Positions 14,392-21,924 of a DNA stretch of 31,843 bases are shown in pieces. The notes below the pieces were generated by a model. It was not told where the DNA came from, searched no databases, and was given only the letters and a program-made list of their open reading frames with translations. The position numbers and the translations under genes were made by a program. Each line of letters opens with the position of its first letter. Position 1 is the first letter of the stretch. The DNA is from HGM11368 sp051883395 (lineage in GTDB: Bacteria > Bacillota > Clostridia > Christensenellales > UBA3700), in contig JBJETQ010000007.1 of assembly GCA_051883395.1 (NCBI GenBank), positions 1 to 31,843 of the forward strand, in the 5' to 3' direction.

Positions 14392-15216
14392 ATGAATACT
14401 ATAAGATTAAAAGTTTTTGCCAAAGTCAACCTTGCACTTGACGTCAAAGACAAACGCCCCGACGGATACCATAATCTTGATATGCTTATGGCGTCCGTCG
14501 ATATGTATGACACCTTGATTATGTCAAAGAGCGACCAGAATCTGGTAACTATGGACGGCGTAATCGTAGGAGAAGAAAATACAGCCGTTCGGGCGTTGGA
14601 TAGGCTCACCGAAGCTTTCGGTATCAATATGAGAGTAGACATTCTCAAAGATATACCGCTCAAAGCAGGCTTGGGCGGCTCGTCTGCCGATGCGGCGGGA
14701 GTGTTTGTCGGTGCGGCGCATATGTTTGGTATCGATATCGACAAGATGACCAGACTGGCGCTCAAAGTGGGCAGCGACGTCCCTTATATGATGAAGGGTG
14801 GCTTTTGTCGGGTGCGTGGAAAAGGCGAGATAGTGGAGCCTGTCGAACTTGACGATATGAACATGGTGATTTTGCAGGCGGAATACGGAGCGTCAACAGC
14901 GCAGGTTTATAATCAATACGATTTGCTAGGTGGCAATAGCGGCGACGTAGACAGAGTCTTGAAAGAAATAAAGAACAGCGGCAGGGGATTTTTTAACAAC
15001 TTGCAAGACGCCGCAATCAGACTTTGTCCTTCCATAGAATATTCCGTAGGTGCGTTGCAGACATATACCGACAGGGTATTTATGACGGGTAGCGGTAGTG
15101 CGGTTGTGGGAGTTTTTGACGACGAAAGACAAGCAAGATGGTGCGAACTCAACTTTGGCGGATACCTTTGTGCCAAAGCCGTCAGGACCAAGAAAAGCGG
15201 CTACGAAATATTCTAA
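14392..15216 (+). CDS. ispE: 4-diphosphocytidyl-2-C-methyl-D-erythritol kinase
   Basis: The 274-residue enzyme phosphorylates CDP-methylerythritol with ATP in the MEP pathway to isoprenoid precursors. It is a GHMP kinase: the N-terminal KVNLALDVKDKRPDGYHNL signature (residues 11-29) is typical of IspE, the ATP loop PLKAGLGGSSADAA covers 87-100, and a late glycine-rich stretch TGSGSAVVG fits motif 3. Length is normal. No Shine-Dalgarno site precedes ATG; AGGT abuts the start codon too closely. The local promoter predicts a leaderless mRNA, which allows vegetative expression independent of the sporulation gene sipL just upstream. A strong terminator follows. Confidence 0.95.
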   Translation: MNTIRLKVFAKVNLALDVKDKRPDGYHNLDMLMASVDMYDTLIMSKSDQNLVTMDGVIVGEENTAVRALDRLTEAFGINMRVDILKDIPLKAGLGGSSADAAGVFVGAAHMFGIDIDKMTRLALKVGSDVPYMMKGGFCRVRGKGEIVEPVELDDMNMVILQAEYGASTAQVYNQYDLLGGNSGDVDRVLKEIKNSGRGFFNNLQDAAIRLCPSIEYSVGALQTYTDRVFMTGSGSAVVGVFDDERQARWCELNFGGYLCAKAVRTKKSGYEIF

Positions 15217-15262
15217 AAATCGATACATATCGACAAAAATAAAAGTTTTGTTCCAAAAATAG

Positions 15263-15289
15263 AATACGCCTTACGTGGCGTATTTTTTT
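15263..15289 (+). terminator. Terminator after ispE
   Basis: A perfect 8-bp stem AATACGCC/GGCGTATT (15263-15270 with 15277-15284) is followed by a run of seven T. It separates ispE from spoIIR. Confidence 0.92.
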
Positions 15290-15297
15290 GTGCAGCG

Positions 15298-15326
15298 TTA
15301 TAATTTAGTTGTCGCTGTCAATACTT
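15298..15326 (+). promoter_or_regulatory. Possible sigma-F promoter of spoIIR
   Basis: TTATA (15298-15302), a 14-base spacer and GTCAATACTT (15317-15326) partly match the sigma-F pattern (GYATA, about 15, GGNRANANTW), with mismatches in the first -35 base and second -10 base. SpoIIR is sigma-F dependent in Bacillus, which favours this reading. A TATAAT at 15299-15304 without a -35 box is the alternative. Confidence 0.35.
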
Positions 15327-15343
15327 TTCATCGAGAGGTGAGT

Positions 15344-15874
15344 ATGAAAAAATTGATAGCTTCCATCATTTTGATAGCAGTAGTAATTACGGCAGTTGCG
15401 GTTTTTACAACGGGCAAGCAAACCCAAAGCGCAGATTATCTCAGAATACATATTCGTGCCGACAGCAACGACGAGTGCGACCAACAGATAAAATATAAGG
15501 TCAAAGATGCGGTAGTAGAATATCTGACGCCCTTGCTGTCAGGGGTAGGCGACAAGCAACAAGCCATGACGATAGTAGAGAATAATCTGGAAAACATCAG
15601 GCTGGTCGCAGACCGTTCTTTACAAGTGCAGGGGGCTGCATATAGCAGTACGGTCAAACTTACGCAGGAAGAATTTCCTGTCAGGACGTACGGCGAGCTT
15701 ACTCTCGACAGCGGAGTGTACGACGCCCTGATTATAGAATTGGGTTCGGGAGAAGGCGACAACTGGTGGTGCGTAGTTTTTCCGCCCCTGTGTTTTGTGG
15801 CGGACCAAAGCAACCCGCAGTACAAATCGTTGATTGTTGACGCAATAAAAAAATTAAAAGGCTGGTTAAGTTAG
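15344..15874 (+). CDS. spoIIR: Stage II sporulation protein R
   Basis: The 176-residue secreted protein has an N-terminal membrane segment (about 4-22) and the SpoIIR core beginning DYLRIHIRADSN (about 32-43) through the conserved WWCVVFPPLCFV near residues 145-156. SpoIIR is made in the forespore and exported to the intermembrane space, where it triggers SpoIIGA to process pro-sigma-E. The ATG at 15344 is chosen because AGAGGTG precedes it; longer in-frame extensions upstream run into the ispE terminator. The stop TAG is followed immediately by the GTG of sleB, so spoIIR heads a three-gene run with sleB and ypeB. Confidence 0.92.
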   Translation: MKKLIASIILIAVVITAVAVFTTGKQTQSADYLRIHIRADSNDECDQQIKYKVKDAVVEYLTPLLSGVGDKQQAMTIVENNLENIRLVADRSLQVQGAAYSSTVKLTQEEFPVRTYGELTLDSGVYDALIIELGSGEGDNWWCVVFPPLCFVADQSNPQYKSLIVDAIKKLKGWLS

Positions 15875-16573
15875 GTGAAAAATCAAGTAATGGTAATGAG
15901 AGTAGTAAGCATCGTCTTACTTGTTATCGTAGTTGTGATGGCAACTCTGCTTTGTCGTAGTCTCAACACCGAAGAAACGGAAACTTTTGCGCTCAAACAA
16001 GGTTCCAGCGGACAGCAAGTGCGACAAATTCAGTCAAAATTGGCGGCATGGGGCTATTATAGCGGCGAAGTCGACGGCATTTACGGTGCCAAAACTACCG
16101 AAGCGGTCAAAAACTTCCAACGAGTCAACGGCTTGAAGGTAGACGGCATTGTGGGAGAAGAAACGGCGGCGAAAATAGGCATTTCGCTTACTCAGTCGTC
16201 TTCTACCAACAGCAGTTACAATTCTCAGGACGTATACTTGCTGGCAAAGTGCGTATATGCAGAATCAAGGGGAGAGCCGTACACGGGGCAGGTTGCCGTG
16301 GCTGCGGTCGTACTCAACAGGGTGCGTAGCAGCAGTTTTCCTAATACTATTGCAGGAGTAATTTATCAACCTTATGCCTTTACGGCGGTAGCCGACGGAC
16401 AAATCAATCTCGAACCCGACCAGACGGCTTATAATGCCGTCAGAGACGCAATGAACGGTTGGGACCCTACCAACGGCTGTCTCTATTATTTCAACCCGGA
16501 TACGGCGACTTCGTCGTGGATATGGACGAGAGAAGTTAAGCTGACGATTGGCAGACACAAATTTGCAGTATAG
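15875..16573 (+). CDS. sleB: Spore cortex-lytic enzyme SleB
   Basis: The 232-residue protein has an N-terminal membrane/signal segment (about 8-28), a PG_binding_1 domain (about 41-102, with GSSGQQVRQIQSKL and KTTEAVKNFQ) and a SleB-type hydrolase_2 domain (about 118-232). The catalytic glutamate is probably Glu130 in YAESRGEP. SleB is a lytic transglycosylase that degrades muramic-lactam cortex during germination, and the adjacent ypeB encodes its usual partner. The start is uncertain: GTG at 15875 abuts the spoIIR stop and lacks a good ribosome site, while ATG at 15890 or 15896 leaves AGGTG rather far upstream. Translational coupling to spoIIR is likely either way. Confidence 0.93.
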   Translation: MKNQVMVMRVVSIVLLVIVVVMATLLCRSLNTEETETFALKQGSSGQQVRQIQSKLAAWGYYSGEVDGIYGAKTTEAVKNFQRVNGLKVDGIVGEETAAKIGISLTQSSSTNSSYNSQDVYLLAKCVYAESRGEPYTGQVAVAAVVLNRVRSSSFPNTIAGVIYQPYAFTAVADGQINLEPDQTAYNAVRDAMNGWDPTNGCLYYFNPDTATSSWIWTREVKLTIGRHKFAV

Positions 16574-16581
16574 GAGAGAGT

Positions 16582-17946
16582 ATGGAAAAGGACGAAAAAG
16601 GAAGATTAATAATCAATAAACCGCTGGCAATAGCAATGATTGTTGCGGCAGTTATTTTGCTGGCGGTAATTGCAACGCTGTCCGTATTTCTGGGTATGAC
16701 CAGGAGCGAAAATCAAAAATGGCTCACACAAGCCAACAGCAAATGTCAGGAAGCATATTATGATTTGGTAGACGAATTTCTTAATATGGAAACCAATCTC
16801 TCCAAGCTGAGAGTAGTAACGTCGGACGGATTGAGACAACAACTTTTGCTAGATATTGCCATGTCGGCAGAGTCTGCGGTGTGCGATTTGTCGGCAATAT
16901 CGTCGGGCGATCATGATCTGAGCGACCTTATCAAATATTGCAATCAAGTGGGAGATTATTGCAAGTATGCATTCAAAAAAATCAGCAACGGTTCGACTCT
17001 CAGCAGCGAAGAAGAACAGACTTTGAGCGAGCTATACGATATGACTTACAGCATTGCCAAAGGTCTGACGTCCATAAGTGCGCAGTTGACGTCGAGCGGC
17101 GATTTCGTATTGGGACTGGGCAAGGTCAACGAAGGTTTTTCCGATATGTTGTTGCAATTTAACAACGGTTCGGTCAAATATCCTTCGCTGATTTACGACG
17201 GAGCATTCAGCGATTCGCTCGTCAACAAAGCTCCTAAGATGATAACGGGCGACGACATCGACCCCAATCAGGCAAGAGCATATATAGTCAAGGCTCTCAG
17301 CGGATACGAATTGTCGGACTATACCTTTGCTTACCAAAACGACAATAAGTTTTCGACTTATTTTTATGACTTCAAAACCAAGTCGGGAGAGAGCGGTACG
17401 ATAGAAATTGCCAAGCAGGGCGGAATGACGATTATGTGGAATATCGATTCGGCTGTGGACAATCCCGTGATGTCAAAAGACCAGGGCGTGCTGGTTGCGG
17501 AGCAATATTGTCGGGATATCGGACTTGACAATATGAAGGCAGTATGGGCGTGCGTAAGCAACAGTATGCTGTACGTCAATCTGTGCTGGCAGAAGAACGG
17601 CGTGATATGTTATCCCGACATGGTAAAGATAAAGGTTTCGCTTCAAAGCGGCAAAGTAGTGGGCTACGAAGCTCTCAATTATTGCTATAATCACGACGAT
17701 TCACGCAGTATCGGAACTGTGGGAGTATCTATGGAAACCGTGCAGTCATACGACTATCGCAATTTGCAGGTAGAGAGTATCAGGCTGGCGCTCATTCCTA
17801 CCGACGGCGGAGAGGAGATATTGACCTACGAAGTGTATGGCAAAATGGACAAATATACCTTTTACGTCTATCTTGACGCAACCGACGGCAAGCAAATCAA
17901 AATTTTGCAGGTAATCGACAGCGACGAAGGAGAACTGTTGATGTAA
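16582..17946 (+). CDS. ypeB: Germination protein YpeB
   Basis: The 454-residue protein has one N-terminal membrane helix (about 14-36), a helical YpeB region (about 45-200) and C-terminal PepSY-like repeats (about 220-450). YpeB is required for stable incorporation of SleB into the spore and may inhibit it until germination. GGAGAG precedes ATG and the gap to sleB is eight bases. The gene ends at a strong terminator, closing the spoIIR-sleB-ypeB run. Length agrees with the family. Confidence 0.92.
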   Translation: MEKDEKGRLIINKPLAIAMIVAAVILLAVIATLSVFLGMTRSENQKWLTQANSKCQEAYYDLVDEFLNMETNLSKLRVVTSDGLRQQLLLDIAMSAESAVCDLSAISSGDHDLSDLIKYCNQVGDYCKYAFKKISNGSTLSSEEEQTLSELYDMTYSIAKGLTSISAQLTSSGDFVLGLGKVNEGFSDMLLQFNNGSVKYPSLIYDGAFSDSLVNKAPKMITGDDIDPNQARAYIVKALSGYELSDYTFAYQNDNKFSTYFYDFKTKSGESGTIEIAKQGGMTIMWNIDSAVDNPVMSKDQGVLVAEQYCRDIGLDNMKAVWACVSNSMLYVNLCWQKNGVICYPDMVKIKVSLQSGKVVGYEALNYCYNHDDSRSIGTVGVSMETVQSYDYRNLQVESIRLALIPTDGGEEILTYEVYGKMDKYTFYVYLDATDGKQIKILQVIDSDEGELLM

Positions 17947-17951
17947 ATACG

Positions 17952-17990
17952 AAACGACAAGTCCTGTCTTCAAGGGCTTGTCGTTTTGTC
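17952..17990 (+). terminator. Terminator of the spoIIR-sleB-ypeB run
   Basis: A 13-bp stem (17952-17964 with 17974-17986, one G-U pair) followed by TTTTG. The long A/T outer part lets it act in both directions. Confidence 0.88.
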
Positions 17991-18051
17991 GGATAATAAG
18001 TCGGGTAATAATTCAATATTTTCAAAAATATATTTTAACAGGTAAAAACTC

Positions 18052-18080
18052 TTGATATATTTATTTAAAGATGCTACAAT
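18052..18080 (+). promoter_or_regulatory. Promoter of the prs transcript
   Basis: TTGATA (18052-18057), a 17-bp spacer ending in TGC (extended -10) and TACAAT (18075-18080). The predicted start near 18087 lies 21 bases before the upstream ORF and about 146 bases before prs. Confidence 0.75.
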
Positions 18081-18107
18081 AATACCATAAAAAGTCTAAG
18101 AGGATTT

Positions 18108-18236
18108 ATGATTTCTTACACCGAAGGCGGAAATATTCATTTATCTAAGACAAACGGGTATGTTTGTCAGTCTTTTGTTTTACAACGTTTTTTTGATACT
18201 ACAACTAAGTTTAATATATCACGGAGGCACAAATGA
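18108..18236 (+). CDS. 42-codon upstream ORF overlapping the prs start
   Basis: An ATG with AGAGG five to six bases upstream opens a 42-residue frame (MISYTEGGNIHLSK... ending ISRRHK). Its TGA overlaps the prs start codon as ATGA. It has a good promoter and ribosome site, but the peptide matches no family that I recognise. It may be a true small protein, or a leader whose translation controls prs by coupling or attenuation: a hairpin (18149-18168) lies within it. Its C-terminal codons run through the GGAGG of prs, so translating ribosomes would pass over that site. Confidence 0.45.
   Translation: MISYTEGGNIHLSKTNGYVCQSFVLQRFFDTTTKFNISRRHK
18149..18182 (+). promoter_or_regulatory. Hairpin with T-rich tail in the prs leader (possible attenuator)
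   Basis: GACAAAC (18149-18155) pairs perfectly with GTTTGTC (18162-18168), loop GGGTAT, and is followed by AGTCTTTTGTTTTAC. The stem is short, so it would be a weak terminator at most. It lies inside the 42-codon ORF. Confidence 0.35.
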
Positions 18237-19435
18237 AACCTTTTTTTGAGTCAGTTTTCAACTTTGACAAAGAGGTATCCAACATGGCTATAATTGCGCT
18301 TGACGGCGCAAAAGAGCTGGGCGCTAAGGTTGACTATTATCTCGTCAATCTCTACAATAACGATATCAAAAAATATCACAAAAACGTCCCTGAAAAAAAG
18401 ACTTTTCTGCTCAATACCGTATGTCCTAGATTTACTACCGGCGACGGCAAGGGTATGATAAACGATACCATAAGAGGAAAAGACTTGTTTATACTCGTTG
18501 ACGTAGGCAATTATTCCAAGACCTACAACATGTTCGGCGTACTCAACAGAATGTCTCCTGACGATTATTATGCGGATCTCAAACGTATAATATCGGCTGC
18601 CGGCGGCAAGGCTAAGTCTATGACTGTTGTAATGCCTAGTCTTTACGGTGGAAGACAACACAGAAGAAACGCAAGAGAATCTCTCGATTGCGCTCAGATG
18701 CTCAGAGAATTGGAAGTTATGGGCGTAAGCGGCGTTATCACGTTCGACGCACACGACCCACGAGTTCAGAATGCAGTTCCGCTCATGGGATTTGACAACT
18801 TCCTTCCTACCTATCAGATTCTCAAAGCCATGCTCAAAGCCTATCCTGACGTCAATATCGACAAAAACAACTTTATGGTTGTCAGCCCTGACGAAGGCGC
18901 AATGGGAAGAAACATTTACTATGCTTCGGTGTTGGGTATAGATTTGGGTATGTTCTACAAGCGTCGTGATACGTCTACCGTTGTCAACGGCAGAAATCCT
19001 ATCGTGGCGCACGAATATATCGGCAACGACGTGAGAGATAAGGACATTTTCGTAGCCGACGACATCATTGCTACCGGCGACAGCATGCTCAAATTGTGTA
19101 CCGAACTCAAAGAAAGGGGCTGCGGAAAGATATTCCTTACCGCAACTTATGCGCTGTTTACCGAAGGCGTAGAAAAATTTGAAAAGGCTTATAAGGACGG
19201 TTTGTTTACCGCTGTTCTCAGCACCAACCTTACTTATACGCCTGATGAAGTCAAGTCAAGACCTTGGTTTGTGCAGGCAGATATGTCCAAATTTATGGCT
19301 TACATAATCGCCGCTGTTGACCAGAACAAATCGTTGTCAACCTTGCTTGACCCACACGATAAAATCAAAGAACTTATCGAAAAGTTCAATCAAAATAAAC
19401 CACAACAACTCACTTTTGATGTGGATGAGGAGTAA
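18233..19435 (+). CDS. prs: Ribose-phosphate pyrophosphokinase (PRPP synthase)
   Basis: The 400-residue enzyme makes PRPP from ribose 5-phosphate and ATP for purine, pyrimidine, histidine, tryptophan and NAD synthesis. The PRPP-binding loop DDIIATGDS is at 276-284. MPSLYGGRQHRR (134-145) replaces the usual YxxYARQDR region, and TFDAHD (170-175) matches the TVDLH segment. At 400 residues it is longer than classical 310-320-residue enzymes, consistent with the long form found in Clostridia. GGAGG precedes the ATG. It is followed after two bases by an MBL hydrolase gene and preceded by a translated-looking leader ORF. Confidence 0.92.
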   Translation: MKPFFESVFNFDKEVSNMAIIALDGAKELGAKVDYYLVNLYNNDIKKYHKNVPEKKTFLLNTVCPRFTTGDGKGMINDTIRGKDLFILVDVGNYSKTYNMFGVLNRMSPDDYYADLKRIISAAGGKAKSMTVVMPSLYGGRQHRRNARESLDCAQMLRELEVMGVSGVITFDAHDPRVQNAVPLMGFDNFLPTYQILKAMLKAYPDVNIDKNNFMVVSPDEGAMGRNIYYASVLGIDLGMFYKRRDTSTVVNGRNPIVAHEYIGNDVRDKDIFVADDIIATGDSMLKLCTELKERGCGKIFLTATYALFTEGVEKFEKAYKDGLFTAVLSTNLTYTPDEVKSRPWFVQADMSKFMAYIIAAVDQNKSLSTLLDPHDKIKELIEKFNQNKPQQLTFDVDEE

Positions 19436-19437
19436 TT

Positions 19438-20094
19438 ATGAAAATTCAATGGTTGGGGCACTCTTGTTTCAGGCTTGAAGAATCGACCGGAACGACTGTT
19501 GTAGCAGACCCTTACGACCCGAGAAAGGTAGGCATTGACCTACCGAAAATCAAAGCCGACGTCGTTACGATATCGCACAATCATGCTGATCACAACTGCA
19601 CGGACAATATCGAAGGACGCTTTATCAAACTCAATCAGCCTGGGCTGTGGGAAGTCAAAGGCGTGGAAATCGTGGCTTTGCAGAGTTATCACGACGAGAC
19701 CGACGGCAACAAAAGGGGAGAAAACTTTATCTTCAAATATCGAATGGACGGTGTAGACCTGTGCCACATGGGAGACATAGGACAACCGAGCAATCCTATT
19801 CTCGGGGAATCTATCGGTTCGGTCAACGTCCTGATGATACCGGTGGGCGGCACTTATACCATCAACGCCGAACAAGCCAAAGAGTACGTTGATTTTCTTA
19901 TGCCGGACGTAGTGATTCCAATGCACTTCAAGACGCCTGACAGCGAAATCGACGTAGAGAAAGTAGACGATTTTCTTGATTTGTTTGACGAAGAACAACT
20001 TATAAGAGTCGACGGCGACACTTTTGAATTTGACAGAGAATTTTTTGACGGCGAAAGCACGAGAGTTATTGTTTTTAATACGGATAAATTTTAA
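19438..20094 (+). CDS. MBL-fold metal-dependent hydrolase, UlaG-like
   Basis: The 218-residue cytosolic protein has the metallo-beta-lactamase fold in the short UlaG/YtkL form: LGHSCFRLE at 6-14, the metal motif HNHADH at 47-52, His85 (SYHDE), Asp113 (MGDIG) and a late MHFK histidine. Members act on phosphate esters or lactones, or have no known substrate; many are annotated only as metal-dependent hydrolases. GAGGAG overlaps the end of prs and the gap is two bases, so it is co-transcribed with prs. A role linked to PRPP or ribose-phosphate chemistry is only a guess from position. Confidence 0.85.
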   Translation: MKIQWLGHSCFRLEESTGTTVVADPYDPRKVGIDLPKIKADVVTISHNHADHNCTDNIEGRFIKLNQPGLWEVKGVEIVALQSYHDETDGNKRGENFIFKYRMDGVDLCHMGDIGQPSNPILGESIGSVNVLMIPVGGTYTINAEQAKEYVDFLMPDVVIPMHFKTPDSEIDVEKVDDFLDLFDEEQLIRVDGDTFEFDREFFDGESTRVIVFNTDKF

Positions 20095-20127
20095 GATACC
20101 ACTTTTACAATTAGATTTTTTTAGACA

Positions 20128-20152
20128 CTATGAGTCTCATCGAGACTCATAG
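20128..20152. promoter_or_regulatory. Perfect 11-bp inverted repeat in the rho leader
   Basis: CTATGAGTCTC (20128-20138) is repeated inverted at 20142-20152 with a three-base spacer, 30 bases before the rho start. No T-run follows, so it is not an intrinsic terminator. It could be a protein-binding site or a leader hairpin. No convincing sigma-A promoter could be aligned nearby. Confidence 0.6.
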
Positions 20153-20181
20153 GAGTCGTATTATATCAGCAGGAGGTTTTT

Positions 20182-21741
20182 ATGCCCACAAAGAAAGAAG
20201 CTTTGACTGACGATGAGATGAGAGAAAAGATTTTCTCAGAAAAAGAACTTTATTCATATACCATTTTTATTTTGAGAAGAATTGCCACTCTCAAATACGT
20301 CAAATCGCCTACCAGCAAGAAGAAGGCGGAATTGATTGAGGCAATTTTAGACAAACAGAAATTGCAACAGGAGAGTAAAAAAGAAGGCGCCGAAGAACAA
20401 CCACGCACAAGAGTTGTGAGAAGGGGCAGCAAATATTTTGAGCCGCATGCCGTCGTTGTCAATCGCAGAGAAGACAGCATTTTTCCGTTGCCGCCTGTCA
20501 GACAGCCTATCATGGTATCCGACAGCAATAAAAGTTCTGATTTTGTTTACAATACAATGTCAACCGACGAAATGCTGGAAAAGGGAGAATGTGAACGCAA
20601 GAGCGGCATTTTGGAAATCCTTGCCGACGGTTACGGATTTTTGAGAGCAGAAAATTGTGAGTACAGCAACAAGGACACTTACGTCTCCAACAAAATCATC
20701 AAGACTTTGGGATTGAGAATGGGCGATATGGTAGAAGCCATCGCCAAAAAGAATGCCGAAAACAAGCCGCCTGCCGTCATCGAAGTAGAAAAAGTCAACG
20801 GACTTGCTCCGACAAGTTTGCGCAACAGACCAAACTTTGACAAGATGACGCCTATCTATCCCGACAGCAGACTAAAATTGGAAGTAGCAGGCAAAAACAA
20901 CGATTTTGCCATCAGATGTATCGACCTGATTGCACCGATAGGCAAGGGGCAGAGAGCCATGATTGTTTCTCCGCCAAAAGCAGGTAAGACTACCTTGCTC
21001 AAAAAGATTGCTACGGCAATCACAGCCAATCATCCCGAAGTGGAATTGTTTGTATTGTTGGTAGACGAGAGACCGGAAGAAGTTACCGATATGCAAAGGT
21101 CAATCAAGGGCGAAGTTATTTATTCGACGTTTGACGAGACGCCTGAGCATCATTGCAAAGCCGCAGAATTGTTGATAGAAAAGGCAAAGAGATACGTAGA
21201 AACAGGAAAAGACGTAGTAATCATTATGGATTCGCTTACCCGTCTTGCACGTGCTTACAATCTTACGGTTGCGCCTACCGGCAGAACATTGTCGGGTGGT
21301 ATCGATCCGGGAGCCTTGCATCCGCCAAAGAGATTTTTCGGCAGCGCCAGAAATATCGAAAACGGCGGTTCGTTGACAATTATTGCTACTGCGTTGGTAG
21401 ATACGGGTAGCCGTATGGACGAAGTCATTTATGAAGAGTTCAAGGGTACAGGCAATATGGAGATACATCTCGACCGCAAACTGTCGGAAAGAAGAATTTT
21501 CCCTGCCATCGATCTCAATCGTTCCAGCACGAGAAGGGAAGATTTGTTGCTTTCTCCGCAGGAACTGAGCGGAGTATGGGCAATCAGAAGAATGTTGTCG
21601 GGCGGCGACAATGCGGAGATGACGGAACAGCTTTTCAATATGATTGTCAAGACCAAGACCAACGAAGAATTTATCGACCAGCTCACCAAGCAGTTGGCTA
21701 TAATGGAAAAGGAAGGTTACAGTTTCCGCAAACCAAACTAA
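20182..21741 (+). CDS. rho: Transcription termination factor Rho
   Basis: The 519-residue protein is a hexameric RNA-dependent ATPase that releases transcripts. It shows an N-terminal helical domain (about 20-60), a charged linker (about 65-125), the RNA-binding cold-shock-like domain (GYGFLR near 150-155, about 138-205) and the ATPase core. Walker A is SPPKAGKTT (263-271), Walker B VVIIMD (345-350), the Q-loop region LHPPKRFFGSAR (379-390) and the R-loop region ATALVDTGSRMDEVI (402-416). It is about 100 residues longer than Escherichia coli Rho; the extra length is in the N-terminal linker. AGGAGG is six bases before ATG. It has its own leader with an inverted repeat and a strong terminator. 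Confidence 0.96.
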   Translation: MPTKKEALTDDEMREKIFSEKELYSYTIFILRRIATLKYVKSPTSKKKAELIEAILDKQKLQQESKKEGAEEQPRTRVVRRGSKYFEPHAVVVNRREDSIFPLPPVRQPIMVSDSNKSSDFVYNTMSTDEMLEKGECERKSGILEILADGYGFLRAENCEYSNKDTYVSNKIIKTLGLRMGDMVEAIAKKNAENKPPAVIEVEKVNGLAPTSLRNRPNFDKMTPIYPDSRLKLEVAGKNNDFAIRCIDLIAPIGKGQRAMIVSPPKAGKTTLLKKIATAITANHPEVELFVLLVDERPEEVTDMQRSIKGEVIYSTFDETPEHHCKAAELLIEKAKRYVETGKDVVIIMDSLTRLARAYNLTVAPTGRTLSGGIDPGALHPPKRFFGSARNIENGGSLTIIATALVDTGSRMDEVIYEEFKGTGNMEIHLDRKLSERRIFPAIDLNRSSTRREDLLLSPQELSGVWAIRRMLSGGDNAEMTEQLFNMIVKTKTNEEFIDQLTKQLAIMEKEGYSFRKPN

Positions 21742-21757
21742 AAAAGATAAACAAAAT

Positions 21758-21783
21758 AAGCACGACCGCAAGGTCGTGCTTTT
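21758..21783 (+). terminator. Terminator of rho
   Basis: A perfect 10-bp stem AAGCACGACC/GGTCGTGCTT (21758-21767 with 21772-21781) closed by a GCAA tetraloop with a short T-tail. Confidence 0.88.
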
Positions 21784-21820
21784 AAAATCAGAGACGGCGG
21801 TCGCATTACGTATTTTAGTT

Positions 21821-21874
21821 TGTCATATTCAATAAAAATTGACCGACAAATTAAAAAATATTTTTAATATGACA
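21821..21874. repeat. Nested inverted repeats upstream of a small gene
   Basis: TGTCATATT (21821-21829) is inverted at 21866-21874, enclosing a perfect ATTAAAAA-ATA-TTTTTAAT palindrome (21850-21868). The region is very A/T-rich, so the inner palindrome could be chance; the outer 9-bp pair is more notable. It lies in the only space available for regulation of the gene at 21925. Confidence 0.4.
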
Positions 21875-21924
21875 GATATATTCATATTATAGGTGATAAA
21901 TTATAATCACAAGGAGAAAATAAT

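Noticed and set aside
18081..18232. PRPP or ppGpp riboswitch (ykkC subtype) before prs
   Set aside because: The leader is mostly an open reading frame and lacks the conserved ykkC core; only a single short hairpin was found.
20128..20152. Intrinsic terminator after the MBL hydrolase gene
   Set aside because: The stem is perfect but no T-run follows on the plus strand, so it does not fit an intrinsic terminator.
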